A DNA stretch of 64,000 nt, from the NCBI GenBank assembly GCA_947503895.1, contig CANNFT010000009.1, forward strand, positions 124,001-188,000. Reading direction: 5' to 3'. Source of the stretch: an uncultured Saccharospirillaceae bacterium (GTDB lineage: Bacteria > Pseudomonadota > Gammaproteobacteria > Pseudomonadales > Oceanobacteraceae). Within the stretch, counting starts at the first letter, position 1. Each line of letters opens with the position of its first letter. The notes below the pieces were generated by a model. The model saw nothing but the letters and a program-made list of their open reading frames with translations. It had not been told where the DNA came from and searched no databases. The position numbers and the translations under genes were made by a program. Positions 34,914-43,777 of the stretch are shown in pieces.

Positions 34914-37634
34914 TTACTCGTAAAAGAATGTAAAGTGTTTAAACGCAACAGACATCAAGCCTATATATCCCCGAATACTGTAATTGGGATCGAACGGCTT
35001 ACTTCCTGCGTACAAATCTGAAGAACATCCCGCCGTTTTTCGTTTGGTAGCCAGTCCACCGTCATAGGGTGAAGTAAGATCTAAGTAAAGCTGATAGAGT
35101 TCTTCTACATCATCATGATTTCGTTCTAACTCGCGGCCCTGCGTCATATAAAGAATATTTTGGATATTTTCTTTTATTTCATTTTCAACTCTGGTTTCAG
35201 GATCATTAACTAAGAATATTTTATTCTTTTGATCTTGGTCATAGTCTCTTAACACAAGTGAACAGGCATAAATTGTCGGAATATGATCTTGAATTGTACC
35301 CATCAGGCCGTTTTGATCATGAATGCGTGCGGTGGTTTCATCATCATCAATGCCACCATATGGAACTGACATACGTTTAAATTTTGCCAGCTCAGTTAAC
35401 CGTTCATCCTGAGCAAGGTAAACCAGTGATGATATTTTTCGATCAAGTAATTCAGGCGTTAGCAGGCGCGTTGTACGTAGCAAATCTCGCGCATTGTTGT
35501 CTTGTAATAAGTCATCGGCTTGGAACCAATCACTCATTACCATTGCTTTCATTAATGCTTTTATGCTCATACCGTTTGACTTCAAAGTCGACTCCCAATG
35601 CCGGAAGTAAGATTCCTGAATAGTAAATAGCGCCGCTTGCTCTGGTGTTAAAGCTTGACCGGCCTGACGGTAGATCTTTTCCATACCGAAAAGACCTTGA
35701 TAAATCGTTTTAACCGTTGCAGTTAAAAAATTGGGATCATTGGCAATTTGCTCACCTAGCCAAGGAAGCGCTTCTGCAAAATCCTGACTGGGCATTTGTT
35801 TGCCTCTGTAACCAATCAATTGAAATTGATCTGCGGACAACCACTCTGTATCAGGTCGATAGCGTTCTGTGGTCTCAAATGCAGCATAGGCTGCGGCAAC
35901 AGGCTCCATAATTTTGTGACAACCTAAGCAAGCAGGGTTATTCATGGTGGGATACTCACTTTTATCTTCCGCATCGCCCGACCCTAAGCTAGGCAATAAT
36001 TCAATATCTATATCCACGAATTTTTTAAAGACATTAGAAGCACGGTGCCGGTTTAAATTAGTGTTTGATGTGGGGAATTTCGCCAAGAACATGCCTTGAG
36101 TCAGCAATCCAGCATGCGGAATTTTGGCAGCCGCTTCTGAGTCTCGCTTAGGTTCGGTTAAGGGGAGTTTCGCCTTGATCCAATGAGTCGGATCCTCTTT
36201 AAACGTAGTACCACTAATAATGGGTTCATTGAGTTCATTAAATTGGCCTTTTAAAGAGTCGTATAACGTGCCATATGCCCTCGCCGTGTAGGCATTTACC
36301 ACGGTGTAATCTGCTGTCATCAGCTCAGTGATGGGACGATTATTTTTAACCACGTACTTAATGAATTCTGTCGTTTCTCTGCCCAGAGAGCGTCCCGTAA
36401 GCTGCTTAGTCTTTGAAGATTCACCTTGGTTTCTATTTTTGTCATCCCACCACAATGATTGACTGTAGTTTTGACGAATCCAATCCAGCATGGTTGAAGA
36501 TGCATCTTGGGTGTAAAACTCTGTGTTTAATATTTCATTGTAGAATTCTGCAATTCGACTAGGGAACGCCTCCTCTTCCATCAATTCATCAACAATATTG
36601 CCTAATGCATCGAATCCACCGTTCTCGACTAAATTTCTTTCTTGTGCACTGGGTACACGACCGACCAGACTTAATGTTGTTCTGTAGAGTGCTTCTCCAG
36701 GTGTACGACGCGAAAAGGTGTTGTTTGCGTAATCTGTTTCGTCTTGCTCACCTTCTTTACAATCTGCATCCACAAGATCAGAGGTCAGACCCAACATAAA
36801 CTTAGCAGTATTGGCGGCACAGTTTTCATTTTCATCACAAAAATGCGGCGAGCCACTGGGCATTTGATCGTTGATGTATTGGGTTAACGCAGAAAGATTC
36901 AACCCTTTCACTTTAGCAGCCGAATTGCCTTGATTGTTTTCACCATGGCAAACGGAACAATTTTCATTAAACTGCTTTTGCCCTTGCATTTCGCAGCTTC
37001 CCTGAGGGATCGGCGTAGGGCTTTCATTTACATCCGGGTCTTCTGGTGTATCGGGGTCATTTGGAAGATCAGGTGTGTCCGGCTCATCGGGGTCTTCATT
37101 ATCCATTGGATCTTCTGGTTCCGCTGGTTGATCGGGGTCTGAAGGCATTTCCGGCTCATTTACATTCACTTCACATTGCGCTTTTCCATTTCCTTTCGCT
37201 TCGTTTTCGATATAAGCAACGATGTTTCTCGCGCAATTCTTTTTGCAGCTGCTTGTATTTGCCGGTGGCATGGTTTCATGAATAATCGTTACCAATGCAT
37301 CTTGAGAACGATAGTCTTCTAAATTAATTGAAGGAATAAATCCATTTTTATTTTCGTCGCCATGGCAGGATGCGCAATCTAATTGATAACTGCTCTCACC
37401 TTTTAAAATGGCATTGCAATCAGCATTTTCTACGGGTGTTGTGGGTGTATCGTTACCATCATCATCTGAATCATCTGGCGGTAAAGTATCTTCTTCAGGT
37501 TGAACGGGGTCCTGGCTAATTGAACTGGGGTCATTTGGTGTGGTGCTCGATATGGGTTTAGCTTCCTCACCACAACCTGACAATACGAGTAACATCGCCA
37601 GCATAAGCCCAATTTGGGTCTGCCCTCTAATCAT
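34914..37634 (-). CDS. c-type cytochrome lipoprotein with DUF1549/1588/1592-type domains, module 2
   Basis: About 906 residues. The signal IGLMLAMLLVLSGC is followed by three CxxCH motifs: CASCH, CSVCH and CLGCH (NNPACLGCHKIMEPVAAAYA). The linker is again Asp/Pro/Glu-rich (DPDEPDTPDLPNDPDTPEDP) but with a different repeat unit from module 1. Shared blocks are SRRTPGEALYRTTLSLVGRV, NRPITELMTADYTVVNAY, PHAGLLTQGMFLAKFPTSNT and the C-terminal NYSIRGYIGLMSVAFKHFTFF. The first gene of the operon. The ATG at 37634 is chosen; a GTG at 37649 lacks a ribosome site. Confidence 0.82.
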   Translation of the reverse strand: MIRGQTQIGLMLAMLLVLSGCGEEAKPISSTTPNDPSSISQDPVQPEEDTLPPDDSDDDGNDTPTTPVENADCNAILKGESSYQLDCASCHGDENKNGFIPSINLEDYRSQDALVTIIHETMPPANTSSCKKNCARNIVAYIENEAKGNGKAQCEVNVNEPEMPSDPDQPAEPEDPMDNEDPDEPDTPDLPNDPDTPEDPDVNESPTPIPQGSCEMQGQKQFNENCSVCHGENNQGNSAAKVKGLNLSALTQYINDQMPSGSPHFCDENENCAANTAKFMLGLTSDLVDADCKEGEQDETDYANNTFSRRTPGEALYRTTLSLVGRVPSAQERNLVENGGFDALGNIVDELMEEEAFPSRIAEFYNEILNTEFYTQDASSTMLDWIRQNYSQSLWWDDKNRNQGESSKTKQLTGRSLGRETTEFIKYVVKNNRPITELMTADYTVVNAYTARAYGTLYDSLKGQFNELNEPIISGTTFKEDPTHWIKAKLPLTEPKRDSEAAAKIPHAGLLTQGMFLAKFPTSNTNLNRHRASNVFKKFVDIDIELLPSLGSGDAEDKSEYPTMNNPACLGCHKIMEPVAAAYAAFETTERYRPDTEWLSADQFQLIGYRGKQMPSQDFAEALPWLGEQIANDPNFLTATVKTIYQGLFGMEKIYRQAGQALTPEQAALFTIQESYFRHWESTLKSNGMSIKALMKAMVMSDWFQADDLLQDNNARDLLRTTRLLTPELLDRKISSLVYLAQDERLTELAKFKRMSVPYGGIDDDETTARIHDQNGLMGTIQDHIPTIYACSLVLRDYDQDQKNKIFLVNDPETRVENEIKENIQNILYMTQGRELERNHDDVEELYQLYLDLTSPYDGGLATKRKTAGCSSDLYAGSKPFDPNYSIRGYIGLMSVAFKHFTFFYE

Positions 37635-37649
37635 TGTTTTTATGCTCAC

Positions 37650-38744
37650 GATGAATACCCTTAGATATAATTCAAATGCACATTTACGAATGAGCCACTT
37701 CTAAATCGCTAACTGATCATGAGTCATTAAAAAATAACCATATTTAAATTATTTATTATGACTAATAGTCAACTACAGAGTGGCTTTTACAATGAAAGGC
37801 TAATGGAATTAAACAGAAGAAGAGTTGAATTCATTCAACTTATAGTGGAGACCAAGATCACAAAGATTTTTTATAAAGTGCTTTTATTTTTACGTTTTTT
37901 AAAACCCCATGCCATTCATTATGATTACGCGCCACTATCAAAAATTTAATTATTACTTTGTGCCACATCATTTAAATAAAAACACCCACCAAAAACATAT
38001 AAATAGACATTTTCTACCTGCTTTTTTTCACCACCTAAGCGACCGAATTAGCACCAATTTTCAATGGTGGTAAATTTGCTTTTCATTCAAGCATTTAAAA
38101 TAAATGAACACACCCATTGAATACTCAACGTTAAATCCAGAAAAACAACACCATTAACAGCAATCTAGATTAAACACTTAACGCTTAAAATAGACACCGT
38201 ATAGATCAAACAATTTAAATTTTCTCCACTGCTAATTTAAAAATGGTGTGATGATGACAGTTTCTCTCGCCGGTATGCATATACTCACCCATAAAATGCG
38301 TCATGACGTTCTGAGGGAATCGCAAATACCAATCAATCGCTAATACGAACGAGTCTTATTATAGAAATATGCCCCATACACCTCATCTAACACCCTTTAA
38401 CACCCTTTAACACCCTATACATCGACAACTGCATGACACAGTAATATGTTCCAAGCGTATTTTCGCAGATGATCCAAACACTGAAGTATATGGCTACCTA
38501 CCGATGCCGGTTTCACCTTCACCCCCAGATAACAGCATTGACGTTGGATGAACCATTTCGCCTCAGAAAATTCCCGACAGCTCCTCAATTAATGGTTTAA
38601 AAACACAGATTAATTAACACTAAAAATGACCAGAGCTTTCATTTTATGAGGTGACCCACTCCAAAAATATCGAAATTTTTGTTTATACTCATGCACCTAA
38701 AGGCACGTATTTCATTGCTATCTTCTGGCTAAATCTCTTCTATA
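37650..38744. other. 1.1 kb AT-rich intergenic region upstream of the cytochrome operon
   Basis: No convincing gene; the 63-codon plus frame at 37758-37949 has no ribosome site and odd composition. It should hold the promoters of the minus-strand operon and of the CheZ-like gene. A decamer repeat is listed separately. Confidence 0.4.
38388..38420. repeat. Decamer tandem repeat
   Basis: CACCCTTTAA occurs twice in a row and is followed by CACCCTATAC, preceded by TAA. Direct decamers place the same face on one side of the helix and could bind an activator, or they may be chance slippage. Confidence 0.5.
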
Positions 38745-38771
38745 CTCAGACCATGTCTCACATGGTCTGAG
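38745..38771. promoter_or_regulatory. Perfect 11-bp inverted repeat just before the CheZ-like gene
   Basis: CTCAGACCATG and CATGGTCTGAG are exact inverted repeats around TCTCA. The right arm ends 10 bases before the ATG at 38782, and the left arm overlaps a TATACT at 38741-38746. As DNA it could be an operator over the transcription start; as RNA it could hide the only GAG available for ribosome binding. Confidence 0.55.
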
Positions 38772-38781
38772 AAACCCACAC

Positions 38782-39951
38782 ATGCACATAAACGAACATT
38801 TATCAGAGTACGATAATTTATCTATTCAACTGTTTTCGGCCCTAGCTGAAAATGCTATCGACAATATTTCGTCATCTGCTGGCAAAATGCTCGATGTTGC
38901 ATGCCTATTTTTCGACAAAGATGTATCCGCCACATTATTAGATTTTCAGAAACTCTACATAGAGAATTCTCACCTAGACCATCACAAAGATTCCGCCAAC
39001 CAACAGGCAGACAACATTTTAGAAGCGGCGATGAACGCCAATGGCGAAGACCCGTTGATTCCAGAATTTGATCATCATCCAGAAATTGAAAAGTTGGCAA
39101 ATATTCAGAAGGAATTAGAGGCCCTAATCCAACAAGACGAACACATTAAACAAAGAATGATTCCTGTTATGCAATGCATGCAATACGAAGATATGGTGGC
39201 CAACAGAATGAAACGGCTGCTTAAATGCTGGGAGTACATGGTTTCTATTCTAAATTCACGCCAAGATCGTAATATAACCTCAACTCTATCAACGTTCGAT
39301 AGCTTTCTAGCCAGTGAAGATGAACACAAACAGTTTTATAACATCGTTCTGCATTCGCCAAATCACCATTTGAATATTGCTGATATCAAGCATGATATTT
39401 CCGGGGTGAATTTATTACTTGAGCGTTTACTGGCGTTTTCGAATGCTTCACTGGAAGACTGCATTAATCAAACCCAACAAGCATTTGACGAGCTTATCAA
39501 TTTATTAAGCCTAGTGACCGGAGAATCCGAAGATGTCTCTTATTTATTTACCAATAAAGAAGAAACGCTTAATGACATACAAAACATAATCGCGAAAAAT
39601 AAAGCATCTGGTCACATTCATGCACGTAAAATGATTGAAGAAATTGCCGCCACTCGAGAGAAACATAGCCAAGAGGCATCTGAACTCATTCAGTCGTTCA
39701 TGATCGCCTTACAGTCACAAGATATTATTCGTCAAAATATTGAAAATATAGGTAGACTGCACGATGCTTGGGGCGCGTATAGATCCACTATTAAGCAGCA
39801 AAATCGCTTTGATAGTAATACCCGAAAGGAATTTGGATCAGAGCTAGTCCGTAAAATGACGTCACATACGGAGCGTGAAATAATTGATCAATACATTCCC
39901 GGGGCGCTTACCAATAATGAAAATAGCGCCGATGACGATGTATTTTTTTAA
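38782..39951 (+). CDS. CheZ-like coiled-coil protein
   Basis: 389 residues, almost entirely helical, with no signal or membrane segment. Two segments, MQCMQYEDMVANRMKRLL (near residue 134) and IALQSQDIIRQNIENIGRL (near residue 312), resemble the CheZ active-site helix. The second keeps the D-x-x-x-Q spacing (QDIIRQ) that CheZ uses to dephosphorylate CheY. The acidic, aromatic C-terminus ADDDVFF recalls the CheY-binding tail of CheZ. I infer a response-regulator phosphatase or partner; no chemotaxis genes are adjacent. It is twice the length of CheZ. Confidence 0.55.
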   Translation: MHINEHLSEYDNLSIQLFSALAENAIDNISSSAGKMLDVACLFFDKDVSATLLDFQKLYIENSHLDHHKDSANQQADNILEAAMNANGEDPLIPEFDHHPEIEKLANIQKELEALIQQDEHIKQRMIPVMQCMQYEDMVANRMKRLLKCWEYMVSILNSRQDRNITSTLSTFDSFLASEDEHKQFYNIVLHSPNHHLNIADIKHDISGVNLLLERLLAFSNASLEDCINQTQQAFDELINLLSLVTGESEDVSYLFTNKEETLNDIQNIIAKNKASGHIHARKMIEEIAATREKHSQEASELIQSFMIALQSQDIIRQNIENIGRLHDAWGAYRSTIKQQNRFDSNTRKEFGSELVRKMTSHTEREIIDQYIPGALTNNENSADDDVFF

Positions 39952-40076
39952 GGATCGTCCATTCCTTCTAAACAAGTAAACATCCCACCCAACTGCGCAT
40001 TCAGCACTTTTCACGATACTGCTTCGGTAGTATTATGCAGCGATCATTCCGAATTATTACTATTGTAGAGTATGTT

Positions 40077-40511
40077 ATGGGTATATTAGACACGGTCGCC
40101 AAATATTGGGGCTGGGCAGGTATAGAGCCAGAAAAAATAATCGCAGAAAATGAATTTGGTAATCTTATTATTAAAGACACTAAAGGCATGTTTTGGCGTC
40201 TTTGCCCAGAAGATTTGTATTGTGACGTCATTGCGGATGATGATGCAGATTACAATGAACTGGTTAAAGATGAAGAGTTTAATCAAGATTGGTTTATGGA
40301 AGTCATACTTCAAAAAGCGCTGGCCAAATATGGTGACCTACCTGAAGGCATGAAATTCCATTTAATTGAACCCGGCGCGCTCGGCGGGAAATACGCCGTA
40401 TTCAATATTAAAACGGTGGAGCTTGAAAAAATCATTAAATTTTCAGGCGAGCTCGCACAGAAAATATCTCGCTCTCCGCAAGGTGCAAAGGTTAACTTCA
40501 AGCCTTTGTAG
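40077..40511 (+). CDS. DUF1851/Tdi1-type protein (immunity-like)
   Basis: About 144 residues from the chosen ATG (MGILDTVAKYWGWAGIEPEK). The C-terminal half FHLIEPGALGGKYAVFNIKT plus VELEKIIKFSGELAQKI fits the DUF1851 domain found in the Agrobacterium type VI DNase immunity protein Tdi1. The N-terminal half, FGNLIIKDTKGMFWRLCPED, fits the GAD-like part. No toxin or type VI genes are nearby. An ATG at 40035 is possible but adds a hydrophobic stretch without precedent. Confidence 0.7.
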   Translation: MGILDTVAKYWGWAGIEPEKIIAENEFGNLIIKDTKGMFWRLCPEDLYCDVIADDDADYNELVKDEEFNQDWFMEVILQKALAKYGDLPEGMKFHLIEPGALGGKYAVFNIKTVELEKIIKFSGELAQKISRSPQGAKVNFKPL

Positions 40512-40762
40512 AATACATTACGCTAACCGTCATGGGCAGAACAAACTGCCCATAAAAATTCATTGCCAATCCTTACTTCACTGCTCAGTGACTCGGCAAT
40601 TCACGCTGACTCCCCCATACATTTACCAATACTCGAACCGCTTATATTAGAAAGACTTAATATTTAGTTTTATTTAACCGTATGAATATTCGCTTGTTTT
40701 TTTGTTGAACAAATATGGTACTATCCGCCGCCTTTTTTCACACCGATCTGCTTGCTTAAAGA

Positions 40763-42172
40763 ATGAATATGAACCCATTATTGAACGCTGTTATTGCATG
40801 TACGCTTACTCTCCTTGTCGGATGTGGAGGTGGTGGAGGTGGCTCCGACAGTGAGTCCAACCGCTCGCTCAGCGTATCTTTTGCTAAAGATGCCTACCAC
40901 TTTGACTATACAGCGGAGAGTCGGTTTGCTAGGCCGACTATCTCAGCAGACATTAAAGGAGGCGACGGATTTAACCTGTTAACCGTCATGGTTCGTCAGG
41001 ATAGAAACGAGTATTTCGAACCTCGCCTGATTCAAGCCCGTATTGATGAAAAGCTGGTGATTCAGCTTCCACCAAAAGCCACAAATTGGCCTGGCGATCT
41101 TTCAGGTCAGCTTGAGATCAGCGTGTGTGAAGACCGCGCCTGTCAAACGCATGTGTCTGGCTCGCCTTTTAAAACAAGCTATACCATGGCGTACAAAACA
41201 GACGAATTCTTCCTAATGCCGAAGGACATGACAACTATTGCGGCGTTTTCTAACAACGAAACAACACTACTAAATGAAGAATCTCAGGTATTACCCACCA
41301 TTGCGTACCGTATGTATGTGCCTGAAAAGATGCAGCCAATCTCACTTACTGAAGCATTTATTACAGACTGGCAAGTCGAAAATTTTAGTCAAACAGGCTT
41401 TGATGTCACCCCTCCGGCCAATCGAGTGCCCGGCAACTATGTCGACGAATATCCCGTAGTGGCCTCTGATACTTCAGAGATGACCTCATTGGTGTTCAAC
41501 CATACAGTGTATGAAGACGGCAAAAACCCAAATGCGGTTCAGTTTCCAGAAAAAACGAAAAACATCGAATTTAGAAAAAGTATCGACCCATTTAACAAAA
41601 CGGATGTTGAGTTTGTCGCTATTATCCCAGAAGACCTGTTTGGCGGTGTTTCTTTAACCTCAAATTGCCAGGATATTCTGACCATATACACGGCTTCATT
41701 ATTCAGGGGCGGCGAAAAAACCGTTAAACTATCCATTTCAGATAATAAGGTCTCGGCAACCGAATACAATTGCCTCATTACCTTTACCCAGTTTGGCGGG
41801 ACTGTCATTGGCACATTTAACTTAAACATCAACGTATTGCCTCAATACAGCGTGGAATTACCCGTGTCTTCAGGCACGCTAGAGTTTGTGTTAAACAAAT
41901 TTGACACTCAAGACATTGAGTATGAATTTAAAGCCATCATACCCGAGGAAATCAGAGAAGATATTTCCGCCCGTACTGGTAGCGGCTGCCCTTTTGCGAC
42001 CTCCGCTAGCATAGGCGAACAGGATCAAGATGGCATGCACACCGTTAAAGTGTCTTTTTCTACCTTTTTAATTGATAAAAGTACTTATAGTTGTGTGATC
42101 GAAATAGGAACATTTTCAAGAAAAATGAAGAGCTTCTCCCTGACGATTAATAGCTTGGCGCCTCCGCAGTAA
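40763..42172 (+). CDS. Hypothetical surface lipoprotein
   Basis: 469 residues. The signal peptide ends in the lipobox LLVGC (Cys near residue 21) followed by a poly-Gly and Ser/Asp linker. The body has two similar beta-rich segments, each with TDVEFVAIIPEDLFGGV or TQDIEYEFKAIIPEEIREDI, a Cys pair, and a YSCVI/YNCLI strand, suggesting a duplicated Ig-like domain with a disulfide. I do not recognise the family. Cys+2 is Gly, so outer-membrane sorting is likely. Confidence 0.7.
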   Translation: MNMNPLLNAVIACTLTLLVGCGGGGGGSDSESNRSLSVSFAKDAYHFDYTAESRFARPTISADIKGGDGFNLLTVMVRQDRNEYFEPRLIQARIDEKLVIQLPPKATNWPGDLSGQLEISVCEDRACQTHVSGSPFKTSYTMAYKTDEFFLMPKDMTTIAAFSNNETTLLNEESQVLPTIAYRMYVPEKMQPISLTEAFITDWQVENFSQTGFDVTPPANRVPGNYVDEYPVVASDTSEMTSLVFNHTVYEDGKNPNAVQFPEKTKNIEFRKSIDPFNKTDVEFVAIIPEDLFGGVSLTSNCQDILTIYTASLFRGGEKTVKLSISDNKVSATEYNCLITFTQFGGTVIGTFNLNINVLPQYSVELPVSSGTLEFVLNKFDTQDIEYEFKAIIPEEIREDISARTGSGCPFATSASIGEQDQDGMHTVKVSFSTFLIDKSTYSCVIEIGTFSRKMKSFSLTINSLAPPQ

Positions 42173-42486
42173 CTAAAATTAGCAAAGTCTTCAAACTTAC
42201 TCTGGTGTCGGTCATCCTATCCAATGACCGATGCCAGCACGCCGCAATCGGCATCACCCATTGATCATCCATCTACAAGCAGCCTACTTTATAGACAGCT
42301 CACTATGAGCTCAGCATCACAGCCTCTGATTTTATCGAACACACTATTCCAAGCCTGCAGATAAATATATTTCCCTTTAGTATCAACAACTTATCAAGAT
42401 TCTAGCGCACGACGAGCCGAGGAATCCCATTTTTCTCTGGTCAGCTAGTTGCCAAACTGACTCAAAAGATTTAAATTGCACACAAT
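42173..42486. other. Gene-free stretch before ohr
   Basis: No supportable ORF on either strand. It is presumably the terminator region of the lipoprotein gene and the promoter of ohr. Confidence 0.4.
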
Positions 42487-42512
42487 CTAATTGCAACCAA
42501 TTAGAATCTAAT
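42487..42512. promoter_or_regulatory. ohr: Overlapping palindromes, candidate OhrR operator
   Basis: CTAATTG-CAAC-CAATTAG (42487-42504) and ATTAGA-A-TCTAAT (42500-42512) are perfect dyads that overlap, 20-45 bases before ohr. AT-rich AATTG/CAATT half-sites are typical of MarR-family OhrR operators. No ohrR gene is in the window. Confidence 0.55.
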
Positions 42513-42531
42513 CGTCGAAGAGGACAAAGTT

Positions 42532-42954
42532 ATGAATGCTATTTATACAGTTGCCGCCAATGCAAAAGCCGGTCGTAATGGACAAGTCGCCACTGAAGAC
42601 GGCCAGTTGCAAATGGATTTAAGTTACCCTAAAGAAATGGGTGGCTCTGGAGCAGCCAATAACCCTGAGCAATTATTTGCAGCTGGATATGCCGCGTGCT
42701 TTTCAAATGCGATACTGCATGTTGCCTCGCAACAAAAAATCGCCATTAAAGAAGCACCTGTTCGCACAGAAGTCGGTATTGGGGCTCGAGAAGATGGTGG
42801 TTTCGCACTGTCTGTCGCGTTAACCGTGGATTTAGCGTTACCAACAGAAGAAGCCGTTAATCTGGTTAAAACTGCACACGCAGTATGTCCTTATTCTCAC
42901 GCAGTCAAAGGCAATATTAGCGTCACAGTGAAAGCAAACGGTAAAGAGATTTAA
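42532..42954 (+). CDS. ohr: Organic hydroperoxide resistance protein Ohr
   Basis: 140 residues, full length. The catalytic Cys pair is in YAACFSNAI (near residue 60) and HAVCPYSHAV (near residue 124), with the catalytic Arg in NAKAGRNGQV and the Glu in NPEQLFAAGY. It reduces organic hydroperoxides using a lipoylated partner. GAGG is 8-12 bases before the start. Confidence 0.95.
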   Translation: MNAIYTVAANAKAGRNGQVATEDGQLQMDLSYPKEMGGSGAANNPEQLFAAGYAACFSNAILHVASQQKIAIKEAPVRTEVGIGAREDGGFALSVALTVDLALPTEEAVNLVKTAHAVCPYSHAVKGNISVTVKANGKEI

Positions 42955-42984
42955 TACCTCCTTATGCATCATTTGCTTAGTGAA

Positions 42985-43017
42985 AGAATTCTCCAATCAA
43001 TCTGGTTGGAGAATTCT
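42985..43017. terminator. Stem-loop after ohr
   Basis: AGAATTCTCCAA and TTGGAGAATTCT are exact 12-base arms around a 9-base loop, 30 bases after ohr. No long T-run follows (CTTATG), so it may terminate weakly or stabilise the 3' end. Confidence 0.55.
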
Positions 43018-43131
43018 CTTATGATGGTCATTAGCCACGCATGATCTTTGTTCTTCATTAAATTATCGCTAGCGCTTTTTGCTCGATATAGAATGACCGC
43101 CACACATCCAACAACATTATTTGAGAGCACT

Positions 43132-43527
43132 ATGAACGCTTTGATTCAGCCAGCGGCAATCCACATGGGTCGTACACTTGTTGCTTTATATTTTCTACTA
43201 CCCGGCATCATGAAGTTTGCTTCTTGGGATATGCACATAGGCCTAATGGAAAAACATGGCATGATCATGATTCCCTTTCTTCTGGCATCAGCGGGCGTGA
43301 TTCAAATCTCAATGAGTCTATTGATATTGGCTAATAAATGGGTGGCACCTGCGACTCTCATATTAGCCGGCATGGTGGTGCTCATTAACATTAACCTACA
43401 CGATTTTTGGAATTATTCAGGGATCGAAGGTGCTCACGAAATGCAGAATTTTGTGAAAAATCTAGGTATTTTGGGCGGCATGCTCGTACTCGCCGGTTTC
43501 ACACTTAAGCCGCCCGTCCGAGATTAA
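43132..43527 (+). CDS. DoxX-family membrane protein
   Basis: About 131 residues from the ATG at 43132, which has GAGAG upstream. Four hydrophobic segments: HMGRTLVALYFLLPGIMKF, IPFLLASAGVIQISMSLLI, PATLILAGMVVLININ and LGILGGMLVLAGF. The first carries the DoxX signature (R-x-L-x-A-x-x-F-L-x-x-G-x-x-K). The family sits in the inner membrane, sometimes linked to redox stress, which fits its position after ohr, but function is unknown. Confidence 0.8.
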   Translation: MNALIQPAAIHMGRTLVALYFLLPGIMKFASWDMHIGLMEKHGMIMIPFLLASAGVIQISMSLLILANKWVAPATLILAGMVVLININLHDFWNYSGIEGAHEMQNFVKNLGILGGMLVLAGFTLKPPVRD

Positions 43528-43569
43528 ACCGTTTCAATGATTTTGCCCAAACGGCATTGTTCAGCACAA

Positions 43570-43593
43570 TATCGCTCATACCGATGAGCGATA
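43570..43593. terminator. Stem-loop after the DoxX gene
   Basis: TATCGCTCAT and ATGAGCGATA are exact 10-base arms around ACCG, 43 bases after the stop, without a T-run. A further inverted repeat, TTTATGACGG at 43657 and CCGTCATAAA at 43702, lies between here and the next gene. Confidence 0.4.
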
Positions 43594-43777
43594 GAACAGC
43601 AATGCCAAATCACCGACTGACGATACTGCTTGTTAAACCAGCTCACCACCAATATTTTTATGACGGTGAGACCTTTAATCATCACCTCTTAATAAAACCT
43701 GCCGTCATAAAGTGACGTTTTGTCGTATCGATACTATACTTTTCAGCACGGAGAACACCTGCTGACCGGAGTGCTCC

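Noticed and set aside
37758..37949. 63-codon plus ORF
   Set aside because: AT-rich chance frame with no ribosome site or domain signal.
38388..38420. CRISPR-like array
   Set aside because: Decamer units without spacers; not a CRISPR.
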